Positions 1 to 8,677 of a DNA stretch of 40,236 nucleotides are shown here, piece after piece. Position 1 is the stretch's first letter. The number at the start of each line of letters is the position of its first letter. This DNA is from JAFGED01 sp964551295 (GTDB lineage Bacteria; Chloroflexota; Anaerolineae; B4-G1), in assembly GCA_964551295.1 (NCBI GenBank), contig CAZKDJ010000010.1:1-40236 (forward strand), read 5' to 3'. A program made the position numbers and the translations under genes. Under the pieces are notes generated by a model. That model was not told where the DNA came from and did no database searches. It was given only the letters and a program-made list of their open reading frames with translations.

Positions 1-28
1 CCAGCGAACGCTAGAGGCTACGTGGCTG

Positions 29-60
29 AGGTGCCCGGCCTTTTGAGGGGCCGGGCACCT
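29..60 (-). terminator. Strong hairpin downstream of the sugar-binding-protein gene
   Basis: A perfect 12-bp inverted repeat (29-40 pairs with 49-60) encloses an 8-base loop and begins about 70 bases past the stop codon of the minus-strand binding-protein gene. The stem is very GC-rich. No T-run follows on either strand, so it is not a textbook intrinsic terminator. It could terminate weakly or protect the 3' end of the transcript. Nothing was recognised in bases 1-28. Confidence 0.55.
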
Positions 61-128
61 TGATCATCAGGTTGGGGAATCCCCTGCGGGCCAATCCTGG
101 AATTCAGTCCGCCGTGCGGACACTGGGA

Positions 129-1517
129 CTAGAAGCCCTGGGCCTCCCACTCGGCCTCGCACCGCGCTTGGAATTCGGCCGCTGCGTCGGCCGCCGTCAT
201 CTCGTCTCGATAGACCTTCTCGCGCAGTTCGCCGTACTGGTTACTGACAAAGGAAGTGATGGGACACCGGGCCGGCGAGGACCACTCGTCGGCGTCCTGC
301 ACAGAGTCAAAGTAGAAATCCAGGCCCGGGTACGCCGCCGGATCCGCAGTCTCCAGGTAGGGCTTTAGGCCGGGCAGCCAGCCCACTTGGGTGAAAATCA
401 GATCACAGGCCACGTTTGTGTTCAAGAATTCGGCAACGCGGAACATGCCCTCGGGGTTCTTGCCGTCCTTGAAAAAGATAACATAGTGCCCACCGGTTCC
501 CTGCACCTTGACATCCCTGCGGTCATTGGGCACCGGCGCCCACGTGGCACGGTTGTGTTCGGCGACCTCGGGCTTTTGAATCACGGTCTCGCCCGGGTGC
601 CAATACCCCTCGATGATCATGGCCTGCACCTCGGCGTTGAACGAGCCGCCCCAGCCACCCTGTCCCTCTATCTGGCGCATGCCGGCCAAATTATCCGGGC
701 CGGCGATCTTGTAGAACTCGCCCATGACCTCGAGCGACTCGACCATCATGTCGTTGTCCAAATTGAACGTACCGGCTTCGCCATCGAACCACTTCCAGCC
801 CCACGAGACCGGGGGATAGAAACCGTCCTGGATGGCAATCTGGCCACCCATCGCATCGTAGGGATCGAAACCGATTTGGATCAGGTTGCCGGCATCATCA
901 AACTGGGTCAAGGCTTCGTGCCAGACGAGGCAATCCTCCCAGGTGACCGGCGGTGAATCGGGATCCAGCCCGGCTTCCTCCACCATCCTGGCATTATAGT
1001 TCAGGCCGTAGCGTACAAAGCCCTCGTTCGCCGGAACCCCGTACATGGTGCCCTGATAGAAGGCGTCATTCCAGGTACCTTCGAGATAGTTCTCTTTTTT
1101 GACGATCGAGCTGGTGGCCACCATGTCGTCGATGGGAAGCAGCACGTCGCGCGCCATGTAGTCGAGATACTGAACGTTCGAAGCGCCATCGGGTGGTGTC
1201 CCCGCGGCGACGGCGGTCAGCAGCGTCTCTGGAGCGCCGGGGATAGGCTTGAGTTCCAGCGTATCGGCGCCAACGGCCTCCTTGAACTCGTCGGTTTGCA
1301 TCAGCCCCTCTTCCCACACCGGCAAAAAGTTGCCCCAGGAAAACCAATATTGAATCACTTGCCCTTCAGGAGCCGCGGGCTCAGCGGTAGCTTGCACCTC
1401 TTCTTTTGTAGGCTCAACTTCTGGCGGCGCAGGGCAACACCCCGCCAGGGCTGCGCCCGCTGCCGTCAAAGCGCTCAGGCGCAGAAAATCGCGTCGGCTC
1501 AGTTTGTTCGTTCGCAT
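129..1517 (-). CDS. ABC transporter sugar-binding lipoprotein (family 1 solute-binding protein)
   Basis: This 462-residue protein has the look of an extracellular solute-binding protein that captures a sugar or oligosaccharide and delivers it to an ABC permease. The N-terminus has a twin-arginine motif (SRRDFLRLS) and then a lipobox (LAGC, Cys27), so it should be a Tat-exported lipoprotein anchored in the membrane. An acidic, Ala/Pro/Glu-rich linker follows, then a large aromatic-rich body typical of family 1 binding proteins. The ATG at 1517 is preferred over the longer reading because GGGAGGAAG lies just upstream and because it starts the signal peptide correctly. No permease or ATPase gene is visible. 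They may lie left of the window, although the hairpin at 29-60 argues for a single-gene transcript. The substrate cannot be read from sequence. Confidence 0.9.
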   Translation of the reverse strand: MRTNKLSRRDFLRLSALTAAGAALAGCCPAPPEVEPTKEEVQATAEPAAPEGQVIQYWFSWGNFLPVWEEGLMQTDEFKEAVGADTLELKPIPGAPETLLTAVAAGTPPDGASNVQYLDYMARDVLLPIDDMVATSSIVKKENYLEGTWNDAFYQGTMYGVPANEGFVRYGLNYNARMVEEAGLDPDSPPVTWEDCLVWHEALTQFDDAGNLIQIGFDPYDAMGGQIAIQDGFYPPVSWGWKWFDGEAGTFNLDNDMMVESLEVMGEFYKIAGPDNLAGMRQIEGQGGWGGSFNAEVQAMIIEGYWHPGETVIQKPEVAEHNRATWAPVPNDRRDVKVQGTGGHYVIFFKDGKNPEGMFRVAEFLNTNVACDLIFTQVGWLPGLKPYLETADPAAYPGLDFYFDSVQDADEWSSPARCPITSFVSNQYGELREKVYRDEMTAADAAAEFQARCEAEWEAQGF

Positions 1518-1569
1518 TTTTCTTCCTCCCTTGAATTTTGACTTTGCAGGCCATTTGGTAAACTGCAGC

Positions 1570-1593
1570 CTGTGTGAAGCCTGCTCCACACAG
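1570..1593. repeat. Inverted repeat in the leader of the binding-protein gene
   Basis: CTGTGTG (1570-1576) and CACACAG (1587-1593) form a perfect 7-bp inverted repeat with a 10-base spacer, 53 bases upstream of the binding-protein start codon. It could be an operator for a sugar-responsive regulator or a leader hairpin. No regulator gene of a known sugar-repressor family is visible in the window. Confidence 0.4.
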
Positions 1594-1602
1594 CTATCGG
1601 GT

Positions 1603-1640
1603 TAGAGGCCATTTTCCCTGCTCTAGGGTGGTGGCCTCTA
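1603..1640. promoter_or_regulatory. Long imperfect palindrome, candidate operator or leader structure
   Basis: TAGAGGCCA (1603-1611) pairs perfectly with TGGCCTCTA (1632-1640). Inside it CCCT (1616-1619) pairs with AGGG (1625-1628). The result is an extended hairpin interrupted by an internal loop. It sits about 90 bases upstream of the binding-protein gene, next to the repeat at 1570-1593. Its symmetry suits a dimeric repressor site or a structured 5' leader. Confidence 0.4.
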
Positions 1641-1885
1641 CCTGTTCCTACTAGGATTTTCGATCCCTTACCACCTCCTTTTTAGCCAGACTCGGCATCC
1701 AATTTTCAATACTAAGAGACCTCAAAGGGCTTTCAAAATGCTGTCGAAAGGGAATTGATCCGGCCTTTTTGAGCCTTCTGGCTCGCCAAAGTGCCCGGTT
1801 AAGACCATTGAGGCCTAAAATCTGGAGCTGCTGAGACTGTTGACCACGGTACCCAAAATGCCTAGACGTTGTCAACGACTACTAC

Positions 1886-3220
1886 ATGGATTATAATATC
1901 ACAGAACTTTTGTCTGCACCGGACACACTGAGGACATGGCAAGGACAAATGTGGGACATGCTAACCCGCGAAACCTTTATCGAGTATCTGCGTGACGGTC
2001 TAAGCCACCTGCACGACACCAAGCGCCTGCGTCAAAACCCTCTTGTAACTCTCTCAGGAGTGGCCCACCGGCCTGACGCGGCATCTGCCCTGCGCGGTAT
2101 CCTGATCGAAGGAGTCGAGTCGCTCAAGCCTACGGACGACGCGCCATCCCAGTCACGCGACTGGAGGCTCTACGATTCGCTGTTCTACTATTACGTACAA
2201 CAGCTTGATCAACGCATCGTAGCCGATCAGCTAGCCTTGAGCGTCCGCCACCTGAGACGAGAGCAGCACGCCGCTTTGGAAGTGCTGGCGGACAGGCTAT
2301 GGGAGCAGTTCGGCCTGGAGGCCAAGTCGCACACGGAGGCAGGCGGCATAGTCACTCCCGTTCAGTCCACGCCCATCAGCCCATTCGAAGTCGACGAACT
2401 GGCCTGGCTAAAAGACCTGCCATCTGAGAAACCGACCGATCTGAACAAGACCTTGTCCGAGGTATTGGATCTGGCTCAACCGCTGCTCATCCAGCACAAT
2501 GCCGACACAAAAGTCGCCATCGACAGCGACAGCGATCTCCCCAACCTGGCCGTGCATCCAGTCGCTCTGGATCAGATACTTTTATCTTTACTCAACGTAG
2601 CTATCCCACACTCGGCCGGCGGCGTGGTGCAGATCAAAGCTGAGCCACGCCAGTGGGCAGTTGAGGTCCAGGTTCAAAGCTCGGAGACCTCCGCCAACCT
2701 TCAACCCCTACAAGAAGAGGATGCAGCCAGTTTGGAGGTGGCGCGTCAACTGACGGCTCTGTGTGGAGGCAAGTTGAGCTTGAAGGAAAGCGGCGCACCG
2801 TTCAGCGCCACGCTGAGTCTCCCCGCCCTTGAACAACTGCCCGTTCTGGCCATCGACGACAACGACGACACCCTGCAACTTCTGCGGCGGTACACAGCGG
2901 GCACCCGCTTTCGCCTCGTCGGCACCTCCGACCCAGAGCAGGCCCTCGACTTGGCGGAAAAGCTCTCCCCCCAGATCATCGTGCTGGACGTCATGATGCC
3001 CGAGGTGGATGGCTGGAAGGTGATGAGCAAGCTGCGGCAGCATCCACTGACAAGCCACATACCCATCCTGGTGTGCACTATTCTAGCCCAAGAGAATCTA
3101 GCCCTCGCCCTGGGAGCCAGCGGCTTTGTCCAAAAGCCCGTGACGCGCCGGGCACTCCTGGAAGCCCTCAATCACCAGGCAAAGATGGTGCAACCTGCAT
3201 CGGCGACAGAATCTCGCTGA
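1886..3220 (+). CDS. Response-regulator protein with HTH-like region and degenerate kinase ATPase domain
   Basis: The 444-residue cytoplasmic protein ends in a receiver domain (about 319-430) with the expected acidic pair D324/D325, phospho-acceptor D368 (LDVMMPEVDGW), T398 and K417. Residues 93-142 look like a helix-turn-helix (VADQLALSVRHLRREQ). Residues about 190-310 resemble a histidine-kinase ATPase domain, but it is degenerate: there is no H-box, the usual N-box asparagine is replaced (LLNVAIPHS), and there is no DxGxG loop. It therefore probably receives phosphate rather than making it. Its 3' end overlaps the convergent hybrid kinase gene by 53 bases, and that kinase is an obvious candidate partner. 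The start has no clear Shine-Dalgarno sequence, so it may have a very short leader. Confidence 0.8.
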   Translation: MDYNITELLSAPDTLRTWQGQMWDMLTRETFIEYLRDGLSHLHDTKRLRQNPLVTLSGVAHRPDAASALRGILIEGVESLKPTDDAPSQSRDWRLYDSLFYYYVQQLDQRIVADQLALSVRHLRREQHAALEVLADRLWEQFGLEAKSHTEAGGIVTPVQSTPISPFEVDELAWLKDLPSEKPTDLNKTLSEVLDLAQPLLIQHNADTKVAIDSDSDLPNLAVHPVALDQILLSLLNVAIPHSAGGVVQIKAEPRQWAVEVQVQSSETSANLQPLQEEDAASLEVARQLTALCGGKLSLKESGAPFSATLSLPALEQLPVLAIDDNDDTLQLLRRYTAGTRFRLVGTSDPEQALDLAEKLSPQIIVLDVMMPEVDGWKVMSKLRQHPLTSHIPILVCTILAQENLALALGASGFVQKPVTRRALLEALNHQAKMVQPASATESR

Positions 3221-5420
3221 CCGCTCGCACGCAGGCCGCCAGGCTCCGCACGGAAAACCCGCCACTACAAGTTACAGTTAGTGTGTTGCTGGCGACGAGA
3301 TCGCCGCTGGGATCCCTGGAAGAAACCACGACCACGGGAATATCCCGGATCTCTGGATCCTGATTCTTTTCCTGCAACACCTGGAAACCATCCATACCCG
3401 GCATAATCAGATCGAGCAACACCACATCGGGCTGTCGTTCGCGCATCAGGTCGAGCGCGCGTTGTCCACCCATCGCCTGCAAGATGCGGTAGCCGCGCTC
3501 CGACGCGGCGACCATGCGTGCAAAGAGGCGCAAGACCTCTTGGTCGTCATCCACGAGGAGCACCGTCCGTACCTCCGGACCAAGGCCCTCCAACGTAGAG
3601 AGCAGCTTGTCACAAGAGACCGGCTTGATTAGATATTTCATCACGCCCAATTCCCGCGCCGTCTCATCCTCGCCCGGAACCCAGCAGGTGAGCGCAGGCG
3701 TGCAATAAGGCAGTTCATCCAGTTGATCGACCGGGATCGACGCCTCCCCGCCCAAGGGGGTGTTCACAACCAGCGCCTGGGCCGGTGATCGATTCAACTC
3801 GCAGACGGCCTCCTCGGCATCCCTGAAAGAGATGGCCTCAAAATCGGGCAAATGGCGGCCAAACAAGTGCTGTAGCGTCTCGCCTTTTTCCAAGAGCACC
3901 AGCCGCGGCCTCACCGTCGGCCCAGGCACCTTCGACTGCCTGGTGCGCAACCTGTATTCATACTCGTTGTACGGATTGAACCACCGCGTAGCGTCGTCAG
4001 CTTGGTTCAAGGTCGCGGGCAGAGGCTCCCCCAAAGGCAGATTGAAATAGATGGTCGTCCCCACATCGACCTCGCTCTCTAGCCACATCTTTCCCCCATG
4101 CATCTCCACAAACTGCTTGCTGATGCTCAAGCCTAGACCGCTTCCGCCGTGACGCCGCCTGATCGAGCTATCCAGTTGCTGAAACGGCTGAAAGAGCCGC
4201 TGTTGTTCCTCCGGCGCGATACCCGGGCCGGTATCGGTCACGCTGACCACGGCCTGACCCTCTTCACGTCTGGCCTCTACCACGACGCCTCCACGCTCGG
4301 TGAAGCGACCAGCGTTGCTCAGCAGATTGATCAGCACCTGCCGCATTCGGGTCACGTCACAGAAAACGGGAGCGAGATCGAGAGGTATCTCCGCCTCCAA
4401 ATAAAGCCCTTTGGACTCGAAGAGCGCGCCTACAGCCTCAGAGGCCTCGTCGACAACGTCCTGTAAAGCGACCCACTCCTTGCTCAACGTCATGTGCCCC
4501 GCTTCGACCTGGCTGAGGTCAAGCACGTCGTCGACCAGCTTTGCCAGATGCTGACTGTTGCGCTGAATAGCTGCGATATCGGCCAAAAGCGCCTGTGGCA
4601 GCGTCCCGCCGTAAACCTGGGGCAACTGCATGATCATGTCGCTGAAACCTATAATCATGTTGAGCGGCGTGCGCAGCTCGTGACTTACGTTGACCACAAA
4701 CTGCTCCTTCGTCCGCCGCGCCTCTTCGGCGACATGGTGCATCACCTTGAGCCGGTCGGCCAACCGGGCCAACTCTTGGTTGGCCTGGACCAAATCCCCT
4801 TGAGCCTGTTTCAACTCCACTCGCTGCTCGCGCGCGGCCTCTATTTCCCGACGCGCTTGCTCAAAGCTGAATAGCGACCACTGGGTCACGGTAAGCAGCA
4901 CGTTGATCACGGCCCAGCCCAGTGCCCCGGCAATTGCACCGCCAACGAGGATGATCACACCAGATGTACTGGATGGCGATGGTGCTAACTGAGCCTGAGA
5001 AAGCCACCACAAAAGACCAAGCACCACACCTTCAGAAAGCAACCCAGCCACCCAGGTGATGGCAATCGTGGCCACAAAGGGAATCAGCATGTAGAAAAAA
5101 GCAATCTCTGGCTTCCGAAATGAATAGAGCGCCAGCGTAATGGCCGCCATCACACCCAGCACCCAAATGGACTGGGCAACCAAGAGGCGTTTGGATACGA
5201 GATGCAGGGCAACGAGCGATGGAATGACGACGGCTATCAAAGCGTATGAAAGCGCAGGTACGATGCGCCACCACTCGGTAAAGTTCGCCACCACGTACCA
5301 AATCAGGCAGATCCCGCCAGTAGCAAAAATGAGAGTGCGCAACGTAGACTTGGACAGATCGGCGGCGGCGGAGGCAAGATCAGGTTCAGCCCTCAGCGAG
5401 ATACGCAATTCGTGCAACAT
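3168..5420 (-). CDS. Membrane hybrid histidine kinase with pseudoreceiver and receiver domains
   Basis: The 750-residue sensor kinase starts with several hydrophobic segments (about residues 28-180) and then a charged coiled-coil linker (about 185-240). The HisKA domain has the H-box FVVNVSHELRTPLN with phospho-accepting H247. It is followed by a complete ATPase domain (N-box INLLSNAGRF, DTGPGI, GGSGLGLSI). A first receiver-like domain (about 504-612) has lost its acidic pocket and phospho-site but keeps LIKPVS. The second (about 620-735) has VLLVDDD and LLDLIMPGMDG but lacks the conserved lysine. There is no large extracytoplasmic sensor, so it may sense the membrane or an internal signal. 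The ATG at 5420 was chosen over an upstream GTG because GGAGGT precedes it at the right distance. It overlaps the convergent response-regulator gene at 3168-3220. Confidence 0.9.
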   Translation of the reverse strand: MLHELRISLRAEPDLASAAADLSKSTLRTLIFATGGICLIWYVVANFTEWWRIVPALSYALIAVVIPSLVALHLVSKRLLVAQSIWVLGVMAAITLALYSFRKPEIAFFYMLIPFVATIAITWVAGLLSEGVVLGLLWWLSQAQLAPSPSSTSGVIILVGGAIAGALGWAVINVLLTVTQWSLFSFEQARREIEAAREQRVELKQAQGDLVQANQELARLADRLKVMHHVAEEARRTKEQFVVNVSHELRTPLNMIIGFSDMIMQLPQVYGGTLPQALLADIAAIQRNSQHLAKLVDDVLDLSQVEAGHMTLSKEWVALQDVVDEASEAVGALFESKGLYLEAEIPLDLAPVFCDVTRMRQVLINLLSNAGRFTERGGVVVEARREEGQAVVSVTDTGPGIAPEEQQRLFQPFQQLDSSIRRRHGGSGLGLSISKQFVEMHGGKMWLESEVDVGTTIYFNLPLGEPLPATLNQADDATRWFNPYNEYEYRLRTRQSKVPGPTVRPRLVLLEKGETLQHLFGRHLPDFEAISFRDAEEAVCELNRSPAQALVVNTPLGGEASIPVDQLDELPYCTPALTCWVPGEDETARELGVMKYLIKPVSCDKLLSTLEGLGPEVRTVLLVDDDQEVLRLFARMVAASERGYRILQAMGGQRALDLMRERQPDVVLLDLIMPGMDGFQVLQEKNQDPEIRDIPVVVVSSRDPSGDLVASNTLTVTCSGGFSVRSLAACVRAVSEILSPMQVAPSLPGD

Positions 5421-5424
5421 GGAG

Positions 5425-5430
5425 ACCTCC
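5425..5430 (-). promoter_or_regulatory. Ribosome binding site deciding the hybrid-kinase start
   Basis: GGAGGT on the minus strand lies four to five bases before the ATG at 5420. An in-frame GTG at 5432 overlaps this site and would add only four residues, so the ATG is the likelier start. Confidence 0.6.
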
Positions 5431-5503
5431 ACATCATCCGGTCAACTTTTGTGCATATGCTACCACACAAGCACAGAACCGCAACGTTTCCAGAAATTGA
5501 TCT

Positions 5504-7633
5504 CTAGCCAGCCTGCGCCGCCACGATCAGCGGCACAACGCCCCGACCAGCGTCGGTGACGTCGCGCAGGCGATTGATAGCGGAAATCCGCCGTTGGCGC
5601 TCGAGCATGCGCTTCCGCCGTTCGACGCCCAGATCGCGGCGTGCGGCGACCAGGTCCACATCCCAAGGGATCAGGCGGCCGGACACGAAAGCGCCGGGAT
5701 CGAGCAAATCCACACGGCAGGCGGAGAGCTGAATATGTAATAGATCACCCGTCTGTAACAGCCCGATTCCACCACCCTTCAACGCCTCCGGCGTCACGTG
5801 GCCGATAGCCGCACCATAGGAAGTGCCAGAGAAGCGCCCGTCACTGATCAGCGCAGTCAGCTTGCGCAGCTCGCGGTTGGCGTTGATGTGCTGCATGGGC
5901 GTGAACATCTCCGGCATGCCGAACGCCTCTGGCCCCTGGCCGCTGATGACTACGACGATCTTTAGAAGTGTCGCTTCGACCATGCGGTCAAAGAGCGGAT
6001 CGCGCGCCAACGCACGCATCTCATCGAGGAGCTCGCTGTCCTTGCTCCCGTTGTGGGCTGCCAGAGCCAACAGCAGCTCCCGCGTGAGGGTCGGGTGTCC
6101 CCTGAGCTGGTCGAGCACGTGCACGTCCAACAGGCCGGCGTTCGCCTGCTCCTCATTCCCATAGAACAGCACCACACTCACCTGATCGTCAAATTCGGCG
6201 ATCTGCTCGCTGGTCATGCCGCTGACCTTTATCACCGCCGTCTCGAAAAAGTTACCTCGCAGCACGTCGGTGCCGCTAAAGGGTCGACGCGGCGCAGACA
6301 GGACAATGGGGTTCTCGGTCACGCCCGCTGCCGGCAGATTGGTCGCATCGGCCAGCCGCTGACGCCACGTCTCACCGGTGACCGTGGGCGCATCCACGTC
6401 CATAGGGATGCCCTGTTGCAACAGCTCGTAGAAGACGGTCTCCATGCCCCGGATGATCCCGGCAGAACACTGCTGAGCCATGACAAAGATGTCGCGCCCG
6501 GCGGTGAGGCTGTAGTCGAATATATCGGGCACCGGCGGGTTGCGGCGGATCTCGTCCATCGTCCACACATCGACGTCGTGGCCGGCATAGATCATGGCGG
6601 CCACCAGGTGCATCATCAGGTTGGTGGAGCCGCCGGTGGCGCTGTAGGCGCGCACCGCGTTGGCAAAGTTTTCCGCCAATATGTTACCGACGCTATCTGC
6701 TGGCCGATTGACGGTCTTGAACAGAGCGTCCACCACCCGGTTGACCCGCTCCGTATCCGGCGGCGCGGTCAGCAGCTCGACTGCCGGGTGTGTCAGGCCC
6801 AGGGCCGAGACGGCGAGACGGCTGGAGTTGCCGGTGCCGTTGAAGGCGCAGATGCCGCCCTTGCGATCACACGTATTGACGGCCAGGCGTCGCTCATAGT
6901 CCTTTTGCTCGGTTGCACTGATGATTCCAGCCTGCCGCGCTCGGGCCAGCACGCCTTGAAAGGCGGCGTTGGAGATACATTGCAGGATATACGTCGCGCA
7001 TGCCTCGAGATCTGAGGCGATCTCTGGATGCTCCTGCGCTTCGGCCCGTCGTGCCACGTCGTCCAGATCGGCCAGCAGATCAGGCGGGATAGTGCCTCCG
7101 CGCAGCACGTGCGTGGGACTGAACGTGGCAAAGACGGGTGCGTCGCCCCGGCGCTGGCGCGTCCGATCCAGGTGAGCCAGGCCGGCGGCGATGCCCAGCG
7201 GCGTCTTGTCGCAGCCAGAGATGACGTATGCGCCGTGATAGGCGTGCGCCTCCATCTGGTTCACGACCATCGCTGCCACACCGTTGCGGCTCTGCAGGCT
7301 GTAGCCCATACCGATGTTGCTCTGCGCCGTGCCGTCGCAGAGCACGGGAACGCCGAAATAGAAGGGCACGCCGCCCCGCTGCCAAATGCGCAGCGCCACC
7401 CTATGCACCGTCTCCAGGTCGAGGATGTGCGCCGGGTGATCGGCCGAGCCGCCGATGATGGCGATGCGTGGAGCGTTCGTCTCCAAGCGGTCAAAGATGG
7501 CCTCCAGACTGTGACCCAAATCACCCGCGCCCAGAGCCCGCTCGGTTCGGTCCAGCAGACCGGCGACCGTGACCGGCTCGTTGGCCTTGCCCTGTACGTT
7601 GTCCCGGTATGGATTTGTGCCTTCGATAATCAC
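5504..7633 (-). CDS. IlvD/Edd-family sugar-acid dehydratase, pentonate dehydratase-like
   Basis: This 709-residue enzyme belongs to the Fe-S dehydratase family of dihydroxy-acid, phosphogluconate and aldonate dehydratases. Visible signatures are VLCDGTAQSN (Cys99), SGCDKTPLG (Cys141 and Lys143), GGICAFNGTGNSS (Cys262), SATGGSTNLMMH, and near the C-terminus SDGRFSGTSYGAAIGHV. The three cysteines fit the cluster ligands and the CDK lysine fits the position carbamylated in this family. The length and the GTGNSS and IGHVTPEAL segments look closer to the long YjhG/YagF-type D-xylonate dehydratases than to 560-residue IlvD. The likely reaction is aldonate to 2-keto-3-deoxyaldonate. The FAH-family gene immediately upstream (7769-8677) supports a sugar-acid pathway over branched-chain amino acid synthesis. 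The start is set at GTG 7633, with GAGGAAAT upstream; an in-frame GTG at 7678 is the alternative. Confidence 0.85.
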   Translation of the reverse strand: MIIEGTNPYRDNVQGKANEPVTVAGLLDRTERALGAGDLGHSLEAIFDRLETNAPRIAIIGGSADHPAHILDLETVHRVALRIWQRGGVPFYFGVPVLCDGTAQSNIGMGYSLQSRNGVAAMVVNQMEAHAYHGAYVISGCDKTPLGIAAGLAHLDRTRQRRGDAPVFATFSPTHVLRGGTIPPDLLADLDDVARRAEAQEHPEIASDLEACATYILQCISNAAFQGVLARARQAGIISATEQKDYERRLAVNTCDRKGGICAFNGTGNSSRLAVSALGLTHPAVELLTAPPDTERVNRVVDALFKTVNRPADSVGNILAENFANAVRAYSATGGSTNLMMHLVAAMIYAGHDVDVWTMDEIRRNPPVPDIFDYSLTAGRDIFVMAQQCSAGIIRGMETVFYELLQQGIPMDVDAPTVTGETWRQRLADATNLPAAGVTENPIVLSAPRRPFSGTDVLRGNFFETAVIKVSGMTSEQIAEFDDQVSVVLFYGNEEQANAGLLDVHVLDQLRGHPTLTRELLLALAAHNGSKDSELLDEMRALARDPLFDRMVEATLLKIVVVISGQGPEAFGMPEMFTPMQHINANRELRKLTALISDGRFSGTSYGAAIGHVTPEALKGGGIGLLQTGDLLHIQLSACRVDLLDPGAFVSGRLIPWDVDLVAARRDLGVERRKRMLERQRRISAINRLRDVTDAGRGVVPLIVAAQAG

Positions 7634-7698
7634 TGATATAATTTCCTCACTCTTTCGAAAGTAGCTGCTACCCCCCACCTAACCTCCCACACCACGGG

Positions 7699-7722
7699 GG
7701 GAGGGACCGGATGCCCCCTCCC
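7699..7722. repeat. Intercistronic GC-rich inverted repeat
   Basis: GGGAGGG (7699-7705) and CCCTCCC (7716-7722) can form a 7-bp stem with a 10-base loop. It lies in the 135-base gap between the FAH-family and dehydratase genes. It has no T-run, so it is more likely an mRNA processing or stability element than a terminator. Confidence 0.3.
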
Positions 7723-7768
7723 TCGGTAGGAGAGCCAAGGGACCTACACTTCGATCCCCAAGAATACC

Positions 7769-8677
7769 TTACATCTGCTGGGCCGAGTTGCGCAAAATGC
7801 CAATGGACTCGATCTCTATCGCCACCTCATCCCCATCGCGCAGCGCAAAATCGTCGCCCGGCACGATGCCGGCCCCGGTCAACAGCACAACACCTTGGAG
7901 AAACTCGTTGTAGCGGGCCAGAAAGCCGACCAACTCCTCCAGGGGACGATGCATCTGGCCGGTGGAGGTCGCTCCCTCGAAGATGGTATGTCCATCTCGT
8001 CCGACCGTCAGCCGCACATCCAGATTCTGCCCATCTATCGCGTCGTCGGCCAGCGTGATCACCGGGCCCAGCGCGCACGAGTGGCGATAGACCTTGGCCT
8101 GGGGCAGGTAGAGCGGATTTTCACCCTCGATGTCGCGGCTGCTGGCGTCGTCGCCCACGGTGTAGCCGACGATGTGCATATCCGGATTCACGATCAACGC
8201 CAGTTCCGGTTCCGGCACGCTCCAGCGACAGTCGCCCCGCAAGCCGATCCAATCGTTGGGGCCGACGACCTTCTCCCCCAGGGATTTGAAGAACAGCTCG
8301 GGACGTTCGGCGTCATAGACGTGCACGTAACATTCCCTCGACTTGGACTCGCGCACCCGCGCCTCCCGGCTCCAGGCATAGGTGACACCGGCGGCCCACA
8401 CCTCCTGTCGGTCCACCGGCGGCAACAGGTGCGGGACGGCATTGTCCGGCGCCACGTCCAGCGCGGTGTAAGTGTAAACGGGCAGGCTAGATAGATTAAC
8501 ATCCTTTAGCAGCGTGTCAACCGGTTGCACAGTCGATGCCTGAAGCAATGCCATCAATGAGACAAAGGGAGATAGACCGCTGGCGGTCAAGTCATAGATG
8601 CTCCCATCCACTACCCATCCCACGCGCGCTCCTTGGTTGGGAAGGTAGAAGCGGCACAGTTGCTTGGAAACTCTCAT
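7769..8677 (-). CDS. FAH-family hydrolase/dehydratase, 2-keto-3-deoxy-pentonate dehydratase-like
   Basis: This 302-residue protein has the fumarylacetoacetate hydrolase fold signature. It shows a PEPELALI metal-binding segment (E156, E158), GDDASSRDIEGENPLYLPQAK (D177, K195), and a C-terminal GAGIVPGDDFALRDGDEV segment. The E-x-E / D / K spacing equals the spacing I recall for the Sulfolobus 2-keto-3-deoxyarabinonate dehydratase (KdaD), which is of similar length. With the adjacent aldonate dehydratase, the likely product is alpha-ketoglutarate semialdehyde. Alternatives are a 2,4-diketo-3-deoxy-sugar-acid hydrolase or a generic acylpyruvase. The start at 8677 rests on a strong AAGGAGG; the frame stays open upstream to 8833 but without a comparable site. 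It probably shares a transcript with the dehydratase 135 bases downstream. Confidence 0.8.
   Translation of the reverse strand: MRVSKQLCRFYLPNQGARVGWVVDGSIYDLTASGLSPFVSLMALLQASTVQPVDTLLKDVNLSSLPVYTYTALDVAPDNAVPHLLPPVDRQEVWAAGVTYAWSREARVRESKSRECYVHVYDAERPELFFKSLGEKVVGPNDWIGLRGDCRWSVPEPELALIVNPDMHIVGYTVGDDASSRDIEGENPLYLPQAKVYRHSCALGPVITLADDAIDGQNLDVRLTVGRDGHTIFEGATSTGQMHRPLEELVGFLARYNEFLQGVVLLTGAGIVPGDDFALRDGDEVAIEIESIGILRNSAQQM

Larger units (their letters stand above)
1518..1885. other. Divergent intergenic region with several inverted repeats
   Basis: These 368 bases separate two divergently transcribed genes and should hold both promoters. They contain inverted repeats at 1570-1593 and 1603-1640 and a small hairpin, GAGCC-TTCT-GGCTC, at 1771-1784. 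For the plus-strand gene, a TTGACC at 1840-1845 is followed 17 bases later by a weak TAGACG, which would leave a very short leader. No convincing promoter was found for the minus-strand gene. A 74-codon minus-strand reading frame at 1651-1875 has no recognisable features and is not called. Confidence 0.5.

Noticed and set aside
1771..1784. GAGCC-TTCT-GGCTC hairpin as an intrinsic terminator
   Set aside because: The T-run lies on the wrong side for the plus strand and reads as A-run on the minus strand; no gene ends here.
1651..1875. A 74-codon minus-strand open frame in the divergent intergenic region
   Set aside because: It has no good ribosome binding site and no recognisable features, and it overlaps the likely promoter of the plus-strand regulator.
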